DNA of 64,000 nt. Source: Rathayibacter tritici (GTDB taxonomy: Bacteria > Actinomycetota > Actinomycetes > Actinomycetales > Microbacteriaceae). The stretch spans positions 1 through 64,000 of the forward strand of contig NZ_PSWS01000040.1 in NCBI RefSeq assembly GCF_002932875.1. The letters are read 5' to 3'. A program made the position numbers and the translations under genes. Shown here one piece after another: positions 25,172 through 40,108 of this stretch (positions within the stretch are counted from its first letter, which is position 1; every line of letters begins with the position of its first letter). The notes beneath the pieces are model-generated. The model was given only the letters and a program-made list of their open reading frames with translations. It did no database searches and had not been told where the DNA came from.

Positions 25172-25915
25172 TCAGCCCCGGTAGCGCTCGCCGACCGGCA
25201 CCTCGACGGAGAGCGTGTTCCCCGCCTGTGCGAGCGGGCAGGCCCAGGCCGGGTCGTAGGCGCAGGAGGGGTTGTAGGCGAAGTTGAAGTCGATCACGAG
25301 CGTTCCGGGGGCGGCACCGGGCCCGAGGTCGGCGCCCTTCACCGTGTCCAGGAGGTAGCGGCCGCCGCCGTACGTGCCGCCCGGAGTCCCCGCCAGCGCG
25401 TCCTTGACCGGCAGGAACAGCCCTCCGCCGTAGGACGCGAGCCGCCAGACGTCGAGGCTGCCCACGGCGGGGACGTCGACGGTGCCGACCAGCTCGAAGG
25501 GCACAGTGCCGTCGGTGCCGGTCTCCACGTCCATTCGCCGAGACTCCTCGGCGGGGGTGACCTCGAGTTCGAATCGCCACGCCGCGTCGTAGGGTGCGAT
25601 CGGCAGCGAGCGGAAGTGCGCCCGGTCGGCCGGCAGGAGCGGAGTGGAGGGGTGCTGCGCGAAGAGCGCGTTGCGCCCGCGGATCCACGACGCGTGCGCT
25701 GCAAGCAGGTCGACGTTCGAGAGCCGGCGCACCTCCGCGTAGAGGGCCTGAACGTGGCGCCGCCAGTCCGACACCTCCACAGCGGTAGTAAGGCGGCGGC
25801 GCGGCGACACGCCGTCGTCGCCCTGGTCGTCCTCCTCCGTGGAGGGCCACTGGAGGCGCAGGAGCTCGGAGCGGGAGAGCTCCGTCGCCTCCTCGGCGAC
25901 ACCGTCGGGGCTCAT
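25172..25915 (-). CDS. DUF1684 domain protein
   Basis: A 247-aa protein of the DUF1684 family. The conserved segments are LLAAHASWIRGRNALFAQHPSTPLL, FRSLPIAPYDAAWRFELEV, LASYGGGLFLPVKDALAG, TYGGGRYLLDTVKGADLG and the hallmark VIDFNFAYNPSCAYDPAWACPLAQAGN near the C terminus, with two Cys. The biochemical role of DUF1684 is not established. ATG 25915 overlaps the stop of the upstream SRPBCC-like gene by four bases, so the two are coupled. Confidence 0.85.
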   Translation of the reverse strand: MSPDGVAEEATELSRSELLRLQWPSTEEDDQGDDGVSPRRRLTTAVEVSDWRRHVQALYAEVRRLSNVDLLAAHASWIRGRNALFAQHPSTPLLPADRAHFRSLPIAPYDAAWRFELEVTPAEESRRMDVETGTDGTVPFELVGTVDVPAVGSLDVWRLASYGGGLFLPVKDALAGTPGGTYGGGRYLLDTVKGADLGPGAAPGTLVIDFNFAYNPSCAYDPAWACPLAQAGNTLSVEVPVGERYRG

Positions 25916-26439
25916 GCTGCGGACTCCCCGCGCGGGCGGGTGTCGGCGCCGAGATCGTGGCGCCAGGACGGGGCGAGGGAGCGGATGCGGATGCCGCGCC
26001 ACTGCCAGAACGCCCACATCGACGGCCAGAGCGCGGCCGAGGCGAGACCGGCCGAGAATTCCAGGCGGTCGCGGAACAGCGTGCGCCCATCGGGGAGCGG
26101 GGCCACGGCCATCCGGTGGTCCCACGCGGTGATCAGGCGGAGCGAGCCGGACAGCGGCCCACCGCTGTCGCGCAGGATTCGGACGTCGGGCATCGCGGGC
26201 ACGCGACGGTAGGAGAGGTCGATCGCCTGTGCTCCCATCGGCACGATGCCGAGGGCGTCCATCGCGACCTCGTGCGAGCCCAGACCCCAGGTCGGCCGGA
26301 AGCCGCCCTCGTCCAGCGACGCGGCGGTCAGGAGCGGGGACATCACCTCCCGGAACACGGCCGGACTCTGCAGGGCGCGCCAGGCGGAGTCGGCGTCGGT
26401 GTCGAGCACGTGCTTGAGCATCACCTTCACATGTGCCAT
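25912..26439 (-). CDS. SRPBCC-superfamily-like protein
   Basis: A 175-aa protein with the likely helix-grip layout of START/polyketide-cyclase proteins: MAHVKVMLKHVLDTDADSAWRALQSPAVFREVMSPLL, middle strands, then GRTLFRDRLEFSAGLASAALWPSMWAFWQWRGIRIRSLAP. The Trp-rich helix near the C terminus is usual for ligand-binding cavities. The assignment is by pattern only. A GGAGGAGG run lies right before the ATG. It is cotranscribed with the DUF1684 gene (ATGA overlap), and divergent from the ComB-like gene. Confidence 0.65.
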   Translation of the reverse strand: MAHVKVMLKHVLDTDADSAWRALQSPAVFREVMSPLLTAASLDEGGFRPTWGLGSHEVAMDALGIVPMGAQAIDLSYRRVPAMPDVRILRDSGGPLSGSLRLITAWDHRMAVAPLPDGRTLFRDRLEFSAGLASAALWPSMWAFWQWRGIRIRSLAPSWRHDLGADTRPRGESAA

Positions 26440-26513
26440 CCTCCTCCGCCCGCCGCTGCGCGGGAACCGGGTGCGCACGAAGCCTGAGGCGTGTATGCGT
26501 GTCCGCCGCTCGC

Positions 26514-26519
26514 TAGCGT
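26514..26519 (+). promoter_or_regulatory. -10 box (TAGCGT), leaderless start of ComB-like gene
   Basis: TAGCGT ends six bases before GTG 26526, and there is no ribosome-binding site. Confidence 0.5.
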
Positions 26520-26525
26520 GGCAGG

Positions 26526-27083
26526 GTGATCGCTCCCGCTCCCTCCGCCATCGACCAGTCGAGCTATCAGATCCGCTTCGAATGGGGCGCGCGGGCCCTC
26601 CGCGTGCTCGCCCCCGCCCACGTCACGGTCCTCGTCGATGCTCTGCCCGGAGGGGACGGGGTCCTGCCCGGAGGGGACGGGCCCGATCTCGGCGGAGTCG
26701 AGGGCCGGATCGTCCGTGCGGGTCTGGTCGATCGCTCCGCCGTCGCTCGGTGGATTCTGGAGCGCCAGCACGAGAACGGCGGCCGCACCAGCGTGAACGT
26801 GATCGCCGTCGGTGACGTCGACGCGAGCGGAGCGACACGGTTCGCGATGGAGGACCAGCTCGCAGCCGGCGCCGTCGTCGATGCGCTGATCGGCCTCGGC
26901 ATCGACCACGTCTCACCGGAGGCTGCCGTGGTCTGCGCCTCGTACGAGGGGCTACGGCGGGCCTGCGCACACCTGCTCACAGCGTCCGAGTCCGGCCGGC
27001 AGCTCGTCGCCGGGGGGCGGGCGGAGGAGGTCCGCGCGGCGGCGCGCGTCGATACCGTCGACGAGGTGTCGATCGTGCACTGA
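26526..27083 (+). CDS. 2-phosphosulfolactate phosphatase (ComB) family protein
   Basis: A 185-aa member of the ComB-like family, seen in YQIRFEWGARALRVLAPAHVTVLVDAL, NVIAVGDV, TRFAMEDQLAAGAVVDAL and SPEAAVVCASYEGLR. Archaeal ComB dephosphorylates 2-phosphosulfolactate in coenzyme M synthesis; actinobacteria lack that pathway, so the actual substrate is unknown. At residues 40-53 it holds an in-frame 7-residue duplication (LPGGDG twice) from a 21-bp tandem repeat (26643-26682), which lengthens a loop. The message looks leaderless. The 19-bp repeat arrays start 44 bases after the stop. Confidence 0.75.
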   Translation: MIAPAPSAIDQSSYQIRFEWGARALRVLAPAHVTVLVDALPGGDGVLPGGDGPDLGGVEGRIVRAGLVDRSAVARWILERQHENGGRTSVNVIAVGDVDASGATRFAMEDQLAAGAVVDALIGLGIDHVSPEAAVVCASYEGLRRACAHLLTASESGRQLVAGGRAEEVRAAARVDTVDEVSIVH

Positions 27084-27126
27084 CGCACCACCGACCCGGG
27101 CGGTGCGGCGCCCTGCCTGCGCCCCG

Positions 27127-27218
27127 TCCGATCTGCAGGACCCCATCCGATATGCAGGACTGCCTCCGATGTGCAGGACTGCGTCCGATCTGCAGGACTG
27201 CGTCCGATCTGCAGGGGA
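27127..27218 (+). repeat. Left array: five tandem 19-bp units
   Basis: Units start at 27127, 27146, 27165, 27184 and 27203 (the last partial). The consensus is TCCGATCTGCAGGACTGCG. The seventh base is variable (C, A, G, C, C), and units 1 and 5 differ at their 3' ends. Rotated, the unit matches the reverse complement of the right array unit at 15 of 19 positions. Confidence 0.85.
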
Positions 27219-27304
27219 TCCACCCCTCGCCGTCGGTTTTGCGCGGCTGGACCGGCCTCCGGGCTCAGATCCCCTGCACATCGCACCACTTCCGCGCACC
27301 GAAC

Positions 27305-27486
27305 TCCTGCGGATGGCACGCCTTCCTGCATATCGAACTCCTGCGGATGGCACGCCTTCCTGCATATCGAACTCCTGCGGATGGCACGGAGTCCTGTGGA
27401 TGGCACGGAGTCCTGCGGATGGCACGGAGTCCTGCGGACCGAACGGAGTCCTGCGAAAGGCACGGCCTCCTGCACATCGCACGCGC
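27305..27486 (-). repeat. Right array: ten tandem units of 19 or 15 bp, inverted to the left array
   Basis: On the plus strand the long unit is TCCTGCGGATGGCACGGAG (starts at 27305, 27339, 27373, 27392, 27411, 27430, 27449) and a short 15-bp form is TCCTGCATATCGAAC (27324, 27358). Long plus short make a 34-bp unit repeated exactly twice. A last variant begins at 27468. A degenerate outlier (CCCTGCACATCGCACCACT) starts at 27272. Unit boundaries are fixed by TCCTG(C/T). Confidence 0.85.
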
Positions 27487-27609
27487 TTTCGCCCGCCGCG
27501 CAAGCCCCCGCGGATCCGTTCCTCCGCCTCGACCACCGCGCCGCCCCCGGCGTAGCGTTCCGCGGAGGCGGTCCCTCCGCCCCTGGCACCCGACCGAAAG
27601 CTGGCCCGC

Positions 27610-27912
27610 ATGAAAGCCGTCCTCAACGACGTCGTCCTCGCCGACGCCCCCGACTCCGACCTGATCTCGATCGAGGGCAACTGGTACTTCCCGCCGTCGA
27701 GCATCGCCGAGGGTGTGCTCGTCGAGAGCCCCACTCCCTATACCTGCCCGTGGAAGGGAGAGTGCCAGTACTTCTCGGTGCAGACCGGCGACGGCCTTGA
27801 GAAGGACAAGGCCTGGTCGTACCCCCACCCGTACCCGACCGCGTTCGACCGCGTCGGGAAGGACTTCTCGCGCTACGTCGCCTTCGACCGATCGGTCCGC
27901 GTCTCCGACTGA
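27610..27912 (+). CDS. DUF427 domain protein
   Basis: A 100-aa protein covering one DUF427 domain. Landmarks are EGNWYFPPSSIAEGVLVESPTPYTCPWKGECQYFSV, with the conserved CPWKG, and the closing AWSYPHPYPTAFDRVGKDFSRYVAFDRSVRV. DUF427 proteins are small beta-rich proteins of unknown role. It follows the repeat arrays, from which any promoter would have to read. Confidence 0.88.
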   Translation: MKAVLNDVVLADAPDSDLISIEGNWYFPPSSIAEGVLVESPTPYTCPWKGECQYFSVQTGDGLEKDKAWSYPHPYPTAFDRVGKDFSRYVAFDRSVRVSD

Positions 27913-27919
27913 CTCGTCT

Positions 27920-27949
27920 CGCCGCGGCGCCTGCACCGGTGCCGCGGCG
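27920..27949 (+). terminator. GC-rich hairpin after DUF427 gene
   Basis: A 12-bp stem (27920-27931 with 27938-27949, one G-T pair) and a 6-base loop start eight bases after the stop. There is no T run, so it may be a U-less terminator, also serving the convergent CGNR gene. Confidence 0.5.
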
Positions 27950-28012
27950 GCCCGTCCGTCGCCGCCCCCGTCAGCCGTACCCCGTCCATCGCTCGCCCGC
28001 CACCGAGCCCCC

Positions 28013-28624
28013 TCACGAGGAGGACGCCGCGCGCGCCCGGTAGGCCCGGACCTTCGCCCGGTTCCCGCAGCGCTGCATCGAGCACCAGCGGCGCGAACCC
28101 GCTCGGGACGTGTCGAGGTAGAGCATCCGACACTCCGGAGCCGCACAGCGCCGGAGCCGTGTGGTCTCGGCCGGTCCCAGCAGCACCACGGCCCCGCGGG
28201 CGATCGACGCGAGCGCCTGCCGTCCGGCCGCGCGCAGCCGCCCCGCCTGCCGCGATCCTCCGCTGAGCACCGGTGGGATGTCGGGCGTCGCCGCGAAGAG
28301 ATTGACCACGTCGACGTCGCGCGGATCGAGTCGACGTCCCGCTTCCGCCGCGACGGCGAGCCGCGCTATCGCGTCCCGCAGCATGAGAGCGTCGTCCAGA
28401 CGCGCGTCTGCGCTCTCGGGTCCGACCGCCTCGAACCGCTCGGCGAGCCAGGCGGCCAGGGCCGAGTCGGAGTCGAGGTGCCCGGCCGCTTCCCGCGCTC
28501 CGGTCGTGGCGAAGTCGAGGGCGAGGCTCCCGGAGTCGAACCACCAGCGCCGACCGTCGTCCTCGAGGAGCCACTGACCGGTCACCGGCGTCCGCCCTCC
28601 GCCGGAGGCCTGCGCTGCGCTCAC
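28013..28624 (-). CDS. CGNR zinc-finger domain protein (ABATE-type)
   Basis: A 203-aa protein. The N-terminal part (WWFDSGSLALDFATTGA onward) is the stress-linked ABATE-like domain. The C-terminal ~45 residues are the CGNR zinc finger: RRCAAPECRMLYLDTSRAGSRRWCSMQRCGNRAKVRAYRAR, with four Cys as ligands. CGNR proteins are presumed transcription factors. The GTG start at 28624 overlaps the stop of the SprT-like gene (GTGA), so translation is coupled. A longer frame upstream lies within the SprT gene and is not used. Confidence 0.88.
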   Translation of the reverse strand: MSAAQASGGGRTPVTGQWLLEDDGRRWWFDSGSLALDFATTGAREAAGHLDSDSALAAWLAERFEAVGPESADARLDDALMLRDAIARLAVAAEAGRRLDPRDVDVVNLFAATPDIPPVLSGGSRQAGRLRAAGRQALASIARGAVVLLGPAETTRLRRCAAPECRMLYLDTSRAGSRRWCSMQRCGNRAKVRAYRARAASSS

Positions 28625-29082
28625 GACGCGGGGACCGGACGGCGGCGCCACTGGATCGCGTTCGCCGGCTCGAACCTGCGCGCGCAACGCCCGCAGGCCA
28701 GGGCCCGGGTCGGGCGGCGGTGACGGTAGAACAGGTGGCCGCCCGGGCAGCTGCCGACCCACGGGGCGAGCTCGTCCGCGGTCGGGTTGCTGTGGGTGCG
28801 CGAGCCCGTGTAGCCCAGCCGCGCCGCGATCGACCGCCACGCGGGCCCGTGCCCGGCGTCGGGCCCGGCGAGTGCGTGCGCGACCTCGTGCAGGAGAGTC
28901 TGCTGCACCTCGTCATCGCTGCATCGCGCGGCGAGATGACGCGAAACGGTGATCCGGCGACGCGTCCAGTGGCACGCTCCGGCGCGCGTTCGCGCATGGT
29001 CGAACGCGAAGCCCCAGGAGGGATCGAGGTGCTTCTCGATCAGCGCGTAGGCCCAGCGGGCCACGTCCTCGAGGTCGGCCAC
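28621..29082 (-). CDS. SprT-like zinc metallopeptidase domain protein
   Basis: A 153-aa SprT-like protein. The zinc-binding motif LLHEVAHAL has His65, Glu66 and His69; a further His in GHGPAW can serve as third ligand. A C-terminal zinc ribbon is suggested by CPGGH and CGRC. SprT/Spartan-type proteases in eukaryotes cut DNA-protein crosslinks; the bacterial function is unclear. The GTG start at 29082 lies 12 bases after the stop of the TPR gene, so the three genes form one unit. Confidence 0.85.
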   Translation of the reverse strand: MADLEDVARWAYALIEKHLDPSWGFAFDHARTRAGACHWTRRRITVSRHLAARCSDDEVQQTLLHEVAHALAGPDAGHGPAWRSIAARLGYTGSRTHSNPTADELAPWVGSCPGGHLFYRHRRPTRALACGRCARRFEPANAIQWRRRPVPAS

Positions 29083-29094
29083 CGGTGGCGCTGC

Positions 29095-29673
29095 CTAGGA
29101 CTCGTCGCCGTCGGCGCGGCGGCGGCCGCGGACGGCGCCGTCGGTGCGGGGGCCGCGGTCGGACTCGTCCTGGAATTCGGAGGCGGCGGCGAACCCGAGG
29201 CGCGCGACTTCGAGTTCCTCCTCGGGGACACCCACGCGCTCGCCGAGGGCGGTCGCGGCGTCGAAGTCGCGCATCGCTCGGCCGTACTCGCCGAGCTCGA
29301 AGAAGGTGAGGCCGCGGTGCTTGAGCGCGAAGGAGTGCTCGAGGTGCCACTCGTGCGTGCGCGCCTCTTCCACGCAGAGCGCGAGCTCCGAGAGCGCTTC
29401 GTCGGTGCGGCCGCGCAGCTGCATCAGGCGCGCGCGGCGCACGCGGGCCGTGAGTAGCTCGGCGCGGTCGCCGGAGAAGCGGGTGCGGCGAACGGCCTCG
29501 TTCGCGAGGTCCCACGCCTCGTCGACGCGCCCGAGCAGGCGCAGAAGCTCCGCCTTCTCGGTGAGCGCGGCGAGGCTGCGCAGCGCGCCGACCTCCTCCA
29601 GGCGCTCCTGGGCGGCGTCAACGTCGATCTCCTCGCGGAGGGTCGCGGGGTCGTGGCGGATGATGATGCTCAG
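29095..29673 (-). CDS. TPR-like repeat protein, probable CTG start
   Basis: A 192-aa helical protein with about three tetratricopeptide-type units: SLAALTEKAELLRLLGRVDEAWDLANEAV, LTARVRRARLMQLRGRTDEALSELALCVEEA and LKHRGLTFFELGEYGRAMRDFDAATALGERVG. These act as protein-binding scaffolds. The tail (DRGPRTDGAVRGRRR) is basic. No ATG, GTG or TTG start lies where homology begins. CTG at 29673 gives (M)SIIIRHDPATLREE and has GAGGA 9 bases upstream, so it is the likely start; the frame stays open for 350 codons upstream through the neighbouring gene. The exact start is therefore uncertain. Confidence 0.65.
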   Translation of the reverse strand: MSIIIRHDPATLREEIDVDAAQERLEEVGALRSLAALTEKAELLRLLGRVDEAWDLANEAVRRTRFSGDRAELLTARVRRARLMQLRGRTDEALSELALCVEEARTHEWHLEHSFALKHRGLTFFELGEYGRAMRDFDAATALGERVGVPEEELEVARLGFAAASEFQDESDRGPRTDGAVRGRRRADGDES

Positions 29674-29804
29674 GGCGATGCTTCCTCGTGGAGTGCGGGT
29701 CCGGATCGGCGCGCGCGGCGGAACGGGAGGATGGTCGGGGTCGCTGACCCCGGCGTCGAGTGTACCGGCGGGTCCGTGAGCGCCGCCCCGACGCGCGACC
29801 GGGC

Positions 29805-30695
29805 TCAGCCCCTGCGCACCTGGAAGATGCTCCGCGCCGGTAGCGGCGACGGCGTGGCCGTCTCGTCCGTGACGACGAGCGCTCCGGCGACGAAGTTCTC
29901 GAGCTCGCGCCCCTGCACGAGCTTGGCGGGGGCGGGGTCGGCGGCGAGTCGCCGCGGCAGGGTGTCGACCGGCAGCGGGTCGGCCGAGGCGAGCATCACC
30001 ACATTCCCGAAGCGCTTGGCCTTGAGCATCTGCGTGTCCGTCATGATCGCCGTGTACGCGAAGACGGAGGCGAGCGTCGCCGCCTGCGCGCGGGCGAAGG
30101 CGAGGGCTCCGCCGTCGGCGACGTTCACTGCGATCAGCCCGCCGGGTGCGAGCAGCGGCGCGATCGCGGCGTAGAACTCCGCGCTCGTCACGTGCGCCGG
30201 GGTGCGCGCCCCCGAGAAGATGTCGACCACGACCACGTCGACCGTCCCGCGCAGCCCGGGCGGCAGCTTCCCGAGCACCGCGCGGGCGTCGCCCTGCCGA
30301 ATGCGGATCTGCGCCGCGCGGGGGAGTGGCAGCGCCTCGCGCACCAGCTCGACCAGGGCGCCCTCGATCTCGATCACCTGCTGCCTGGATCCCGGGCGTG
30401 TGGCGGCGACGTAGCGCGGGAGGGTCAGCGCGCCGGCGCCGAGGTGCAGGGCGGTGATGCTGTCGCCCTCGGGAGCGGCCAGGTCGATCGCGTGCCCGAT
30501 CCGGCGGACATACTCGAAGGAGAGGTGCGCCGGGTCGGCGAGGTCGACGTGCGACTGCGGAGTGCCGTCGACCACCAGCGTCGCGGCCTCGAGCGAGTGG
30601 CGGTCGGGCTCGATCTGCGCGACGAAGCCGCTGTCGAGCACCGCGCGGGGGTGTTCGGAGTCGTCTCCACGTCGGCGGCCGGTGCGTTCCTGCAT
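29805..30695 (-). CDS. Spermidine-synthase-like methyltransferase-fold protein
   Basis: A 296-aa Rossmann-fold protein of the polyamine synthase-like family. The SAM-type glycine motif is LHLGAGALTLPRYVAATRPGSRQQVIEIEG, followed by the acidic loop QGDAR and the partner DVVVVDIFSGARTPAHVTS. In true spermidine synthases this last region carries catalytic DxxDP residues; here it reads DIFSGA, so aminopropyl transfer is unlikely. A related gene lies at 42586-43359, with the same LHLGAGAL..ARYVA..RPGS pattern. ATG 30695 is the most plausible start (MQERTGRRR). Substrate unknown. Confidence 0.8.
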   Translation of the reverse strand: MQERTGRRRGDDSEHPRAVLDSGFVAQIEPDRHSLEAATLVVDGTPQSHVDLADPAHLSFEYVRRIGHAIDLAAPEGDSITALHLGAGALTLPRYVAATRPGSRQQVIEIEGALVELVREALPLPRAAQIRIRQGDARAVLGKLPPGLRGTVDVVVVDIFSGARTPAHVTSAEFYAAIAPLLAPGGLIAVNVADGGALAFARAQAATLASVFAYTAIMTDTQMLKAKRFGNVVMLASADPLPVDTLPRRLAADPAPAKLVQGRELENFVAGALVVTDETATPSPLPARSIFQVRRG

Positions 30696-30767
30696 CCGAC
30701 CAGTCTGCCGCGGGAGCGGGCGGGAGCACGGCGCTGGGGCTGCCCGATCGGCCGTGGATGCCGGGTT

Positions 30768-30817
30768 CCCTCTGCTCCTATACCGGACCCTGCCCTCTGC
30801 TCCTATACCGGACCCTG
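30768..30817 (+). repeat. Tandem 25-bp duplication upstream of the rpoB promoter
   Basis: Two perfect adjacent copies, 30768-30792 and 30793-30817. Each contains CTCCTATACCGGACC. They lie 24 bases upstream of the -35 box and could be activator sites or alternative -10 elements (TATACC). Confidence 0.8.
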
Positions 30818-30840
30818 GGAGGCGGCGCAAGCATTCGTCC

Positions 30841-30870
30841 TTGCGCGGCGTGGCGTGGTGCGGCTATAGT
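30841..30870 (+). promoter_or_regulatory. Promoter of rpoBC
   Basis: TTGCGC (30841-30846), 18-base spacer, TATAGT (30865-30870). Transcription would begin near 30877, leaving a ~215-base leader. Confidence 0.55.
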
Positions 30871-31062
30871 CGTACTTTGCGCTCCCGAGTACCCATGCCC
30901 TCATATCGCGGTCGGCAGGTCACCGGAATCCGGCATCAGATGGTGGTTGCCGTTGCCATACTCTCACCCGCCCCGAAGACCGAGTCGCCTCGGTCCGCAC
31001 GGCGTGCGGGAAGGGTGTCGGCCCGCTCCGGCGGGAGCCCACTCCACACATCCCACAGATTG

Positions 31063-31078
31063 AGACCCGCGAGGGTCT
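31063..31078 (+). promoter_or_regulatory. Stem-loop next to rpoB ribosome-binding site
   Basis: AGACCC/GGGTCT with loop GCGA ends two bases before the GGAGG at 31081-31085. It may affect rpoB translation. Confidence 0.35.
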
Positions 31079-31093
31079 ACGGAGGTTCCTTCC

Positions 31094-34585
<3,492 letters not shown>

Positions 34586-34651
34586 TCCGCGCCAGCCTCC
34601 GACGACTCCCGTCTCTGACGAGACACCCTGTTTTCCGACAAGGAGAAAACA

Positions 34652-38551
<3,900 letters not shown>

Positions 38552-38570
38552 CTCACGTGAGCTGAACGAT

Positions 38571-38604
38571 CGAAGGCCCCGTCGGGACACCGGCGGGGCC
38601 TTCG
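38571..38604 (+). terminator. rpoBC terminator
   Basis: A 15-bp stem (38571-38585 with 38590-38604, one G-T pair) and a 4-base loop, followed by TCGTTC, 19 bases after the rpoC stop. Confidence 0.8.
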
Positions 38605-38759
38605 TCGTTCCCGGGCCGGCCACACCCGCACGGGGGGTGCCGGCGGTTCGCGCCTGCGGACGTTCTGCCCGCGGTGGGAATGATTGACTCGAGGGGTGCT
38701 CGCCGGGTCGCGTTCGTCCCGATCCCCGTCCTGGCCGCGGCACTCGAAGGACTGCGCGG

Positions 38760-40031
38760 ATGAGAGTCGTGATCGTCGTGCTGGCCGCCCTGGTTGCGGT
38801 GGTCGGCGCGCTCATCGTGCCCAGTGGGCGCGCCGAGGCGGCGGAGGCCGTCGTCCCGACGTCCTGCGGAGCGGCGCAGCTCGCGCCGGTGCTCGCGGGT
38901 GACGACGTCGAGCCGCGCTCCGTCAGGGCTGTCGTGCCGATCGTGCTGCTGCACGGCTGGCTCGGCACAGCGACCCACGACGCGAGCCGCACTGGCGTCT
39001 TCTCGCACCTGGTCGACATGGTCTCGTCGGGCTCAGCGACCGCTCTCGACGCTCCCAGGCCTTCGCTCCTCGGCCGGTTCCAACAGATCGAGGGCGCCGC
39101 CGTTTACACCTTCGACTATCGTCGCCTTGCCGCCCGTTGGGTCACCGACCCCGGGATCAGCGATGCTCTTTCCTCCTCGATCGCCTGTCTGGTGTCGGCG
39201 ACCGGCCAGCGTGCCATTGTGGTTGCGCATTCGATGGGCGGTCTCGCCGCACGTCAGGCGCTGAGCAGCACGGTCGACGGCACGGCCGTGTCATCGATGG
39301 TCTCGTCGGTGCTCACCTTCGGGACACCCAATACCGGTTCCGATGTCGCCGAGCGTCTGGGCCGGATGGTCGATGAGTCCGGTCGGGTGAGTCCCGCCGT
39401 GATCGCCGGGCTCGACCCGCCGAGCCGGCTGAGCCTCTCGGCGATGCTCGCCTCCTGCGGTGACGCCGTTTCAGAGAACGCCGAGTACGCGGGGGAGTGC
39501 ACGGGAGTGCCCTTGATCGACGCTCTCGCCTCCGCCGCGGGCAAGGGCCTGCGCACCGGATCGTCCGAGCTCAGCTCCCTGCCGCCCTGGCCGGCCGGCG
39601 TGCACGTGACGGCGCTGGTCGGCGACATCCAGGTCACCGCGGCTGTAGCGCTCGGCCGGGCCAGCGCGCCGGTCGGCCTCGGCGACATCATGGTCGCGAC
39701 CGGATCGGCGACAGCCGGGGTCGACGACTCCGTGGTCTCGACCTGCCGCTACACCTATCTGGCTGCGGCGGATGCTCCGTCGGTGGTCGCCGAGCTCACG
39801 CCCTTCGCACGCCTGGGCAACGCCCTGCGCTTCGCCAAGCTCGTGGTCGATGTGGACGCGAGCCCGTGCCATCACGCGCGTCTGACCCGCAACGTCGACC
39901 TCGTCGAGCACGCCACGGGCGTCGTCTCCGATGTCATCGCCCGGGAGCTGGCCGTCCCGCGCGCGACAAAGGCGCGGGCGACCGCGCACCTGTTCCCGGC
40001 GGCGGAGGAGTCGCGGCGGCGCTCCTTGTGA
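38760..40031 (+). CDS. Secreted lipase/esterase-like alpha/beta hydrolase
   Basis: A 423-aa exported hydrolase. A signal peptide is clear (MRVVIVVLAALVAVVGALI, cut near RAEAAEA). The oxyanion segment is VVPIVLLHGWLGT, and the nucleophile elbow is VAHSMGGLAARQ. The following FGTPNTGSDVAERL is typical of triacylglycerol lipase-type and PGAP1-like esterases. Asp and His of the triad probably lie in the C-terminal third but cannot be fixed by eye. Several Cys (SCGAAQ, IACLV, ASCGD, GECTG, STCRY, SPCHH) suggest disulfides outside the cell. AAGGA precedes the ATG. It stands alone. Confidence 0.82.
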   Translation: MRVVIVVLAALVAVVGALIVPSGRAEAAEAVVPTSCGAAQLAPVLAGDDVEPRSVRAVVPIVLLHGWLGTATHDASRTGVFSHLVDMVSSGSATALDAPRPSLLGRFQQIEGAAVYTFDYRRLAARWVTDPGISDALSSSIACLVSATGQRAIVVAHSMGGLAARQALSSTVDGTAVSSMVSSVLTFGTPNTGSDVAERLGRMVDESGRVSPAVIAGLDPPSRLSLSAMLASCGDAVSENAEYAGECTGVPLIDALASAAGKGLRTGSSELSSLPPWPAGVHVTALVGDIQVTAAVALGRASAPVGLGDIMVATGSATAGVDDSVVSTCRYTYLAAADAPSVVAELTPFARLGNALRFAKLVVDVDASPCHHARLTRNVDLVEHATGVVSDVIARELAVPRATKARATAHLFPAAEESRRRSL

Positions 40032-40080
40032 GCGTCCTGAGGCGGGTCGCGGACAGCGAGGAAACATGGTGTCGCGACGT

Positions 40081-40108
40081 TTGACGGACGAATGTCGCGC
40101 ATCATACG
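40081..40108 (+). promoter_or_regulatory. Possible promoter before TetR gene
   Basis: TTGACG (40081-40086), 16-base spacer, CATACG (40103-40108). A second -10-like TACGCT lies at 40226-40250. Either could drive the regulator at 40291. Confidence 0.35.

Larger units (their letters stand above)
27084..27609. other. 526-bp intergenic region filled with 19-bp repeats
   Basis: The space between the ComB-like and DUF427 genes. It contains two blocks of 19-bp repeats in inverted orientation (27127-27218 and 27305-27486), with 86 bases between. Open frames across the repeats exist in several frames, but their translations are only repeat-derived (for example C-H-P-Q and T-P-A-D-G patterns), so no gene is called. 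Confidence 0.7.
30696..31093. other. 398-bp rpoB upstream region
   Basis: Between the divergent methyltransferase-like gene and rpoB. It holds a 25-bp tandem duplication (30768-30817), a sigma70-type promoter (30841-30870), a ~220-base leader and a small hairpin (31063-31078) just before the rpoB ribosome site. No gene is seen in it. Confidence 0.6.

Noticed and set aside
27127-27486. CRISPR array
   Set aside because: Units abut each other with no spacers, the units are only 19 bp, and no cas genes are present.
27265-28146. Minus-strand 293-codon frame over the 19-bp repeats and DUF427
   Set aside because: Its end is only translated repeat units and it lies antisense to the clear DUF427 gene.
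29674-30729. Upstream extension of the TPR frame
   Set aside because: It is antisense-like Arg/Pro/Ala low-complexity sequence within the methyltransferase-like gene on the same strand in another frame.
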